A stretch of 64,000 nt of DNA from Dichetophora obliterata. Its lineage: Eukaryota > Arthropoda > Insecta > Diptera > Sciomyzidae. Below, piece after piece: positions 44,387 to 53,800 of this stretch. The first letter of the stretch is position 1, and every line of letters starts with the position of its first letter. Under the pieces are notes generated by a model that saw nothing but the letters and a program-made list of their open reading frames with translations, was not told the DNA's origin and made no database searches. The translations under genes and the position numbers were made by a program. The stretch covers positions 95,949,175 through 96,013,174 of the forward strand of contig OY986437.1 in the NCBI GenBank assembly GCA_963920525.1, written 5' to 3'.

Positions 44387-45986
44387 CACTCCGCGATAAA
44401 AGGATAGCACATTGGAATTAATTAAATTTAAAATTAAAAATGTGTATTAACTATAAAGTTATTAGATTTAAAAACCAAATAAAAATGTTGATTTCATATG
44501 ATTTAAATACAAATTTTAAATGTTCAGTTCAGAAACTTTCTGTTCAGAAAAAAAAGTATATTCAGAAGTCCAACAAATATTTATTCACAATATTAGATGG
44601 ATAGCACAATGAGAGAAGATAGCACAATATTATTCAAAAGCAAATAGTTATAAAAAATAAATTTTTAGTTTTTATAAAATAAGTATTTAGTATTGAGTGA
44701 AGTCTCCATTTGTTTAAAAAAAAAAATCAGAACCGTAATTTGGTGGTGATTAAAAAGTTTGTTGATGTATTTTCTCGGTATCGCTTCCCAATTCGAAATT
44801 ATGCTACTTTTAAGCTCCTGAGTGGTATTATATTGCCTTTTATTGGCATAAACTGCTCTTGCCAGGTACCACCAACAGTTTTCAATAATGTTCTGGTCAG
44901 GTGACGGTGCGGTCCACTCCAATATTTCAATATCCTGTTCTCAAAAGCAGTTTTTACTATTCTTGCTGTATGTACAGCAGCATTGTTTTGTTGAAATATT
45001 AATGAAGTTTTAGTTAATTGTAACCCACGATTAACAATATCATTATCAATTAAATTAAGTTAATTTTAGCGATTCATTCTTTTGGGAACAAACTTAATTT
45101 CAGTCCTTCCACATTGGCCAATTCCAGCCCATAGCATTACTCATTTACCTCCTTGTTGACGGCGACTTAGGATACGCTCTTTCTTCCTCAAATCATGGTA
45201 ATAAAAAGACGTACCCTCCGGTCCGTCGAGATTTAATTTTTTTCGTCAGTGATAAGTACGCAACGTCATCATTTTCTCCACTTAAAGTTATCGTCAGCAA
45301 ACTTCAATCTTGCTGCTCGATGTTTCGCTAGTGGCGCTTTCCTTTGTAATTTTTGAGTTTAATTATAGTTGATTTTTTTAAAATCCTTTACACGTTGCGG
45401 ACATGTGTTTTCACTCCAGCTGTTTCATCAATTTTTCTGGCAGTGAGGTTAGAATTTGAAGCTACCCGCGAAATGGCGCACACATCTCGGCATGTAACCA
45501 CTCTTGGATATCCACTGCTAAAGGCTTTACCATAATTTTGTGGGTTTTTTAATAAATTTGTAATCACTTTACGACTTTTGTGTATTTTTTTACGATTTCA
45601 CTGATATTCAAGTTTTTAAATGAAAATTTAAAGCAACTTGCACTTCCATACTATAAAGCCATTTTCCACGTCCCATTTTGGTTTAATTTGAAGTACTTTT
45701 ACTTATTTAACGTTGTAACTTTACTTTAACAACTAAACTTGTTTTTGTATCGGATTATTAAAACTTCTTAAACTCAATCCATCATAATGTGCTATCATTT
45801 TGTCGCAGCATTTTTTCATATTGTGTAAACTAACGGTATTTCTTTCAGAATGTTTAATCATTGTGTACTTAAAATACCAAAAGAGCACAACCACATGACT
45901 TATTACACCTAGAGAAATAGCTTAAATATTCAAAGTAAATTATTATTTGGGGAAATGTTCAAGAGCTAACTTTTTGTCGCGGACTG
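44387..45986 (-). mobile_element. Tc1-like element with doubled terminal repeats
   Basis: The outer ends are inverted: CACTCCGCGATAAAAGGATAGC at 44387 and, inverted, CAGTCCGCGACAAAAAGTTAGC at 45986, each flanked by TA (44385-44386 and 45987-45988). A second copy of the core lies about 200 bases inside each end (GGATAGCACAATG near 44596; GTGCTATCATTTTGTCGCAG near 45792). This is the IR/DR arrangement of Minos/S/Tc3-type elements. The 1.6-kb length and a single minus-strand transposase fit. Confidence 0.82.
44665..45540 (-). pseudogene. Tc1-family transposase, broken
   Basis: On the minus strand the N-terminal helix-turn-helix part reads SGYPRVVTCRDVCAISRVAS near 45530-45470 and TARKIDETAGVKTHVRNV near 45420. 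Further on, MLWAGIGQCGRTEIKF near 45130 is the strand before the second catalytic region. That region reads LIFQQNNAAVHTAR near 44990, with Asn where the family has the catalytic Asp. The final part, EWTAPSPDQNIIENCWWYL (from 44919), contains the third acidic residue, in a different frame. Stops, frame changes and the Asp-to-Asn change make it inactive. Confidence 0.8.
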
Positions 45987-45988
45987 TA

Positions 45989-46516
45989 AATTGGTGTTTA
46001 TCAATATCCATAAAATAAACTTCCTCTGATTCGTGCATTCTAAAATGAGCAATTCCAAGCCTAACCGTCAAAATTCTATTAACTTGCAGTTAAGTATTTT
46101 TTTTTGAAAATGAAACATACAAGTAAGCTTGCTTTTTTGGAGCCATTCTTTGGAGAGGCATCGGCATGCAAATTTTTGGCATAGTTTAAAATCGTCACAA
46201 AAATATCCTTTTCCAACAATAATGTTTTAGTTATTTTGTATCCGTTTTTCAATTTATAAATTTATATTAGTAATATTTTTTTTGTGCTAATGCGCTGGCA
46301 CGGCGTTCCACGCCCGGGATCGATCCCAGGTGGTGGCATTACAAAGATTTCTGATAACGCCTGTAGCAGGGCCGAAATTGCAATAAAATCAGCTAGTGAT
46401 GTTTTCCTTTTATATTGAAAATGTTGTTGTTGCTTTTTTGGAAAAAATTCGTTAGAGCAGTTAATTGTTCTAACCTGACCTAAAAAGCTTTATAAATGAT
46501 TTTAAAGTATCAAACA
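45989..46516. other. Anonymous DNA with a weak tRNA-like motif
   Basis: No coding sequence. At 46283-46340 the plus strand has CTGGCACGGCG, resembling a Pol III A box, and GGGATCGATCCC, resembling a B box, between TAATGC and GCATTA. A tRNA-derived SINE relic is possible but weak. Confidence 0.3.
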
Positions 46517-46524
46517 ACTAGAAT

Positions 46525-47514
46525 CAGGACTGTAGCCAGACCAAGAAGACAGAGAGGGCAGGCGTGAATCTTGGGGGGCAATTTTTTGTTTTTTCATTAA
46601 AATAAAAAAACAACAATTTTTTAATGTGTAATGAATACATTACACACATTTATTAAAAAACAGTTAATTTTATAATATTTACATGGATATGTAGATCTTT
46701 TTATACATGAGATTAATACATAAAAAATAATATAAAAATTAATTTAGGACTTTGTAATAAAATGAAGGTAAAAATGCAAGATTTATTTAAAGTGGCTAGA
46801 ATATAAGAAAAAGTAGCGAAATGGGCTAACATATGTATAAGACATTTTTTAAGTAAAACATATTAAAAAATGTAATTAACCCGCATCCGACGTTTGCATC
46901 AAATTGATGCAAATTTTTTATTCAGATTTAAATATTAAATACAAACATGCATGTTTTGATTTAAATCTTTTGCTTCTTTAAATTTTTGCTAGAATTAAGA
47001 TTTGCAGTTTCTTCTTTTTTTAAAATAAATAAACACTCATCATGTATAAAAAAATTTAAAAATTAAAAACATTTCAATGAATTATATATTCTTTTTGTAC
47101 CTGCATCGAATTGGTGCACAACGTGATTTTCATTTCAAGAAAGTTCCTTTGGATGCGGGTTAAAAAATTATTAAAATTCAAATCTTATTTTTTGGTAGCA
47201 AATGTAGGCGACCCAGTAGAAATTTGAAAAATTGTAACAATTTCTCTGAAATGTTTTGTTAAACAAATTTCATATTCTTCATATTCATATATCTCATATA
47301 CTTCATATATTTCATATTCAAGTCATGAATAAGATGAATGTGTATATTTTTTGTTATTTTAAACTAAACTTATTTTAAAGCAATAAACATATATATCAAC
47401 AAAATGCATATTAATTATTCATTTAAAGTTTTTCATTTTCTGATTTGGCCAGATGGGAAAACGGTTGTAGTAGGGGGGGGCATTGCCCCCTTTTCCTCTT
47501 TGGCTACAGGCCTG
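46525..47514. mobile_element. Non-autonomous hAT-type element
   Basis: The termini CAGGACTGTAGCCA and, inverted, CAGGCCTGTAGCCA are flanked by the 8-base direct repeat ACTAGAAT (46517-46524 and 47515-47522). Ends starting CAGG and an 8-base duplication are hAT hallmarks. The 990-bp interior has no transposase and includes a second, nested element at 46880-47159. Confidence 0.88.
46880..47159. mobile_element. piggyBac-type MITE nested in the hAT element
   Basis: TTAA lies on both sides (46876-46879 and 47160-47163). The element starts CCCGCATCC and ends GGATGCGGG, an exact 9-base inverted repeat with a further CATCAAATTGATGCA / TGCATCGAATTGGTGCA pair inside. The TTAA duplication and CCC start are those of piggyBac superfamily elements. 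It is 280 bp long and non-coding. Confidence 0.82.
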
Positions 47515-47522
47515 ACTAGAAT

Positions 47523-48947
47523 TTGTATTTAAAGTCAAGAATGATTTAAACTATCAAACATTTAGAATTTGTACTTAAATCATAGAAAATTTACATAATA
47601 TTTTTTTAATAATCTCTATTAGGGTGGCCAAAAATTATCAAGGTAAAATCTATTTACTGATGTCTCAAAATGAAGCTCTTCTCTTCTTATTCTCTATCTT
47701 AATTGAAGTTAAAAATTACCAATCCGAAAACTAAAAGTTAGGATAACAAAAACAAATATTATTTAAAAATTTATGGTTTACGAAATTCTACGCTCCCAAA
47801 ATACATTAGAGTGCTGCAAGGACAACAACATGAATTCCAATGTGTCTGATACGCCTAAGATGCTAACAAAATCGTTCTTATCTTAAATTTCTCCCAAAAA
47901 AAATCATCTAGCTCTTTACGAGATATTTATGCAAAAACAACAAAGCAAAATCGTTGGTGCATCTGTATGATAACGCATAACTTTTAAACGACTTGACCGA
48001 TTAGGGTAGCAGTTGAACAATATACATGCGAGTACAAGGCCTCCAGAGCCTTTGAGAAGATTCATGACAAACAACGTTGTCTATCATAAAGCGCTGCATT
48101 GACCTAAAAGTTGTTAATCAATTCTCCACGCGAATAAAACTCTTTTCGATTAAATTTCAACTCAGGTCCGCTAGTTCCACATAAATTATAATAAATTTTT
48201 CTTCTTGAAAAAAAAAAATATATTCAGTCCACCACTACAGAGATACATTTTCTCTTTTCATCAATAAATATTCCTACACAAAAAACATAACTTTGTTATT
48301 CATCTTCTAGAATTAAAATATAGCAGCATAATATGCGTACCACGAGTCCTTGACGGTGTTTCCTGATAGAACCTTCAAAGTTGTAGCTGAATATTGACTG
48401 TATATTTACGCTGCGAGCACACGTGACAATTTTTCATAACAATTAAAAAATTTGTATTTGTTGTCAAATTCTTGCCGTTATCAACCCAATTGTCGACAGT
48501 GACGTAGGCAGCATAACAGTAGCAATAAAAAAAACAACAGATGCGACGTTGGGCACACGAGAGAAGCGAAGCTTTTTCGCAGTTTCTTAAGTTTGATAGT
48601 GGAATGGTTTTTTTAACAAAAAAGTTTTTAAATAAAAAAATGTTAAATGCCATAAAGTAAACTTAAAAAAAATACACATTAATATTCCCACCAGTAAATT
48701 TTATTGCATTACATTATTATTTAATATGAATTTTTAATTATTTTTGTAAATGTCTTCATTTATTATTATGGAAATGTATTAATGAAATTATTGGTTTTAA
48801 TATCTAAAATAGCAAACGTATATTATATAGATGCAATGTCATCGATATTTCCAGCAAATATTACATCAATAGTTGTCCCTATTCGTGTTGTACAAATATT
48901 CGGATCGCTTATCATTTGTAAATTATATTTATCAAAATGGCATTGTT
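47523..48947. other. Anonymous DNA, no gene seen
   Basis: AT-rich, without recognisable genes or repeats. The 92-codon minus frame at 48375-48653 shows no domain. Confidence 0.4.
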
Positions 48948-49296
48948 CACGGGGGTTACACGAGACAGTACTGTCTTCACATATTTTTGCCCACATACAC
49001 TCACTTTTGCTACTGTCTGCTCTACTGTCTTAACTTTTTTGTAGACAGTTGGAGGGACAGTAGAATAATATTTAGCATATCAAAAATTAATAGAATTAAA
49101 TGGAAATTTGCAATAAATTTTGTACTCGTAGTTTTAACAAAGATTTTTTTTATCAAATATAAATTTCTTATTATTTTGTCTACTGTCTTGCCAACTGTTT
49201 TACCGACTGTATGGACTCTTATTCACTGACATAAAGTTTGACAACTAATACGTTTTTTTCACTGTCTTAACAGTGCTGTCACGTGTAATCCCCGTG
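48948..49296. mobile_element. Small TIR element (MITE), 349 bp
   Basis: The left end CACGGGGGTTACACGAGACAG and the inverted right end CACGGGGATTACACGTGACAG match at about 19 of 21 positions. Inside are further ACTGTC/GACAGT motifs in both orientations. No clear target duplication could be assigned (TT on both sides at most), so the superfamily is open. It has no coding content. Confidence 0.72.
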
Positions 49297-50514
49297 TTAG
49301 GAATAGAATTTTTATGAAATTGATTTTTTTTTTATATATCAAAAGTACAGTCTTTCTGACGTTGTTTTTACTTCTACAGCCGTTTTAGTAGGTATCGATC
49401 CACAATGTTTCTTCTAAATTCATTTTCTTTATACTCATTTATCTCGTAACTACTTCTTTCGGCATCATGTTGTAGAAAAAAAAAACTATTCAGTCGAATC
49501 ATTTGACCTTTATATATGCTATTAACAACATCAGTGGATGTCGCTGGAACTGGAATCAAAGTTTTATTTCAAAAATATCGTATATTTTACACTTCATAAC
49601 CGGTGGAAAACAAGCTGTTTTAAGAATTTAATTTTAAAAAGCGAGTCATTCTGTCAATTTTCAATATTTTTTTCTAGTGCTAGCCATAGCTGCACTCATA
49701 GTGATTAATAATATTTTTGGTTTATATTTTTAGTTAAATAGAAAAATCAAAATCTTACACCGCCCATGCCCCTTTTCTTTTTAAGCCATAAAATGACTGA
49801 GTGTTAAATATACCTTAAAAGTTTAAATATCGTTGTTAAATACTTCAACTTTTTAAAAAAAAATCCTAAAAGTTCCTTAAATTTTCTAGCGCTAGACCAC
49901 CGGCCTTGCCTTTATTGCCTGTGAATATTCATGTCTGAATTCGGAATTAATATCTACACCTAAAACAATGGGCATCTTGTGATAATTTTCACCCAGTTCA
50001 ATGGAACCTTGCTATTTTTGTTGTTTGGATAGTCAATACACACAAAGTTTAATAGATGATTATTATCTGCTGTAAAAGAGCTTCACGCATTCACATGTAG
50101 GATAACTAATGCACAATCCTTTTAATACATTATTGTAATCTGTTGCAACATAGATTGAGTTAATACTTAACATTAAATGAATCACATTTTGTGACTGAGG
50201 CTTTTGGATTAGTTGTTACCGTGTAGAACTGTCGATCGAAATGGTGCGAGTTCAATTCTCACTGCTTACAAAGAAATATTTTAAATTTTATATCCTCTTG
50301 ATATTTTATATCCTCTTTAACAATTCTAAGAAAAAGGTGCATGGAAAAAATTGTCGTTTTTGAAATTTCACTCAAGTAAATCAAAAACGAGGCGTAAAAA
50401 TCTTCGCTTCAAAAATGACATTTGTTTGACTATAACAAATAATTTTGACTGTATGACAACTTAAAATAAAAACTAATTTTGAACATGATTCAATTATGTA
50501 TAAGGTTGAGAAGG
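49297..50514. other. Anonymous DNA with a weak tRNA-like motif
   Basis: No gene recognised. At 50208-50272 the plus strand has TTAGTTGTTACCGTGTAGAA and, 30 bases on, GAGTTCAATTCTC, spaced like Pol III A and B boxes. It may be the head of a tRNA-derived SINE, or chance. Confidence 0.3.
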
Positions 50515-50519
50515 CTGAG

Positions 50520-50865
50520 TGTGACTTTCCGGCAATCGTTAGACTGGTTGAAATAATAACAATTCTACTCGTGTAAGAGATTGTTTGTTTGTTTTATTTC
50601 CTAAATTAATTCACATGTTTGACAATAAGGATTGTACAAATATAGAGAGATTACTTACGTTTTGTGTGTTTCTAATGATTGCCAGTAAAAAAGTGCCGGA
50701 AACTTCTACAGCTAAAAATGGCGAATCATTTTGACAATTCAAGTTTTATAAAGATAATTTCAATTATAAGATTTCAAGTTAAGTAAACACAGGGTGTTTT
50801 TGAGAATAAAAAATAAAAATAATAAAATGAAAGTTCACGTAAAAATACTGCGTCGATCGCCAACA
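50520..50865 (-). repeat. 3' LTR of the BEL/Pao element
   Basis: 346 bp, same length as the partner at 56548-56893, with five visible substitutions (about 1.4 percent). Confidence 0.93.
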
Positions 50866-50891
50866 TCCCGGCCTCCGTGAATCTAAATCCG

Positions 50892-53800
50892 CTAAGATTC
50901 ACCCATCAGATCCAATTTCGCCAACATGCATGCTGGTCTTCTTAGAACGCCGCCACTGCATCTTACCTCAGCTGAACGAACCTGCTGATCTTTCCCAGGA
51001 AACACCTTCTCTACGCGTGCCATTGGCCAATTCGAGCGATGAATGCTACTGTCGCAAATAAGTACCACGTCGCCTTTCTCAAGTGGCTTCACTGGACGGC
51101 ACCACTTTGTCCTTCGGCACAGCTCGGGTAAATATTCGGACAACCATTTTTTCCAAAGGCAGTACTGGAGTTGCTGTACCTTTCGCCACTGTTTAGTCGT
51201 CACACGCATCTTTTCTTCTTCATGATGCGGCGTTTGTTCGGTATTGGGTGTACCTATAAGAAAGTGATTAGGGGTGAGAGGTTGAGATGTGGGTGTATCT
51301 ATAGGTATGTGTGTAAGTGGACGCGAGTTCACAATATTCTCCGCTTCACACATGAGGCTATACAAACAATGTTCCTGAAGGCTTTGACTGTGCAACGAAT
51401 GTCCGATGGCTCTTTTCACGCTTCTTACCAGGCGTTCCCAGCATCCTCCCGCATGAGGGTTTAGTGGACAATTAAACAGCCATTCGATATTTTTGGTAGC
51501 TAGAGCGTTCCTGATTTTGCCATGATCGAACTCACCGAGCTGCCTTTTCAGTTCTCTATCCGCTCCTACAAAATTGGTACCATTGTCCGATCGAATTCTC
51601 GTTGGGGTGCCACGCCTGTTCATAAAATTGCGGATACACATCAAGCATGTGTCAGTTGTGAGGTCTCGCGCGATTTCCAAATGGACGGCTCGAATCGTCA
51701 AACACGTGAATAAGACTATCCACCGCTTCTCACTTCGACGACCAATTGCTACCATAAATGGACCCATGTAATCGATGCCGACATACGAAAAAGGCCTTAC
51801 AAACGGCGTCAGTCGGTCTTCGGGTAGCTGCCCCATAAGTGGCGCCTCAGGTGAGGCCCTATTGTTTTTGCACACCTGGCAATTTCTCGCCGCTCGCTTG
51901 ACTTCTACTCTTATATGCGGAACCCAGTATTTGCGTCGAATTTCAGCGACAATTGTATTCTCATTTTGATGTTTCCATATACGGTGATAAAATTCCACAA
52001 GCAACTTTGTGACTCGATGACCTCTCGGCAAAATGATTGGCCTGCGTGTATAAAATTGTACCGCAGCTGCACGATCTATACGTCCTCCAACCCGCATCAC
52101 TCCATTTATATCAACATAAGGCGAATAGCTCAAAAGCTTACTGTTTTTATCAATTTTTCCGCCTGAGGAAAGTATATTGTGCTCATCAGAGAATTCAGTG
52201 ATCTGGGCACTTCGACAAATTATATTTTCCGCTGTTTCCAATTCCTTCAGACTAAGCTCTTTATTTGAATGCGCGCCCGCTCTTTTCAAACAATTATTAC
52301 GAAATCGTAAAATCCAAGCTAGTACCCTCTTTAAACGCATATAACAAGAAAATCTTTCGAAAAAATTATTTTCAGCTTCCAATGCAACCATTACAAACTT
52401 TTGACGAAGTTCTTCTTTTGTTTCGCATGATATTTTTATCGCTGGCCAATTGCTTTCATCTTCTAACAGGAAAAGAGGTCCGCGCACCCAAAATGATTCT
52501 CGCTTACTTGACTTCTCACGCGTTGCAAAATCTGCTGGATTGAGAGCGCTCGGTAACCATCGCCAATCTTCTACTCTGGAATTATCCAAAATCTCACCAA
52601 CCCGGTGGCCTACGTATGGCTTGTAACGTCGATGGTCAGAGCATATCCACGAAAGTACCGTCCTGGAGTCAGTCCACATTAAAACTTTCGTTGGTCTTTT
52701 ATCGTGGCTATCCATCACAACTTTTCGTAGGCGAGCTGCTAAAACTGCAGATTGTAAGCCGGGAAAATTGCGCGTCGTCTTTGACGGCGCGTCCAGCCGT
52801 GGAACTGACGTCAACTTAATCGGCGAAACCTTAGACTTTCCAAGCACAAACACCAAGCGAATTCCACTAAAATCGATTATTCTCCAATACGCGGCTGCTG
52901 CATATGCAGATTCGCTCGCGTCGCCAAATACGTGAAGCTCTACTGTCACCTGCATAAAACCGATACCATAACATCTAGGCACAACAACTTTATCAATGTC
53001 TCTTAACATCTGTAGCCAGTTTCTCCATTTCTCAGCATCATCATCCTTTATTGTTGTATCCCAATCTAGCTTTTTGCGCCAAATAGATTGCAGTAGCAAT
53101 TTTGCCATGATTGTATATTCTGCTGCTAAACCAAACGGGTCAAATACTGACATTGTTGCGCTGAGGACTTCTCGCTTGGTAGGTATTCGGCCTCCATTAA
53201 GTAGTTCCGGCTTTATCTTTCCAAACGATAGAACAAATTTGAGTGAGTCGTTTTCTATGTGCCAGCACAAACCTAATACTTTCGACACATTCAATAAATT
53301 ATTATTAAAATTCAAATTAACATTACTTGCTTCAGCCGTACCTTTCTGAAAATTCTCGTTAACATATTTTGAATTCGAAATAATTTTCTGCAAATCAAAC
53401 CCACCTTTTTTGTGTATCCACACAATCTCTTCTGTTATACGTGCAGCCTCGTGTTGGTCGTCGAAGCAATGTACAAAATCATCGACATAATGATTGTTCA
53501 CAATCGCGTCGACTGCATCTGGGTACTTATCACGGAACCCGTTCGCATTGAGATTTTTCACAAACTGTGCGGAAGACGGCGAGCAAGTTGCTCCAAATGT
53601 CATGGCAACCATTACATATTCCTCGAGCTGCCCATTTCTTCCCGGCCTCCACAAGAAACGCTGCGAGTCTTGGTCCTCCTTGCGAATGGATATTTGGTGG
53701 AACATTTCCACAATGTCTCCACATACTCCAAAGCGTTTTTGTCTAAACTTCATCAAAACAGTTATTAATGGCTCGTTCTGGTCTGGTCCACTAAGCAGCA

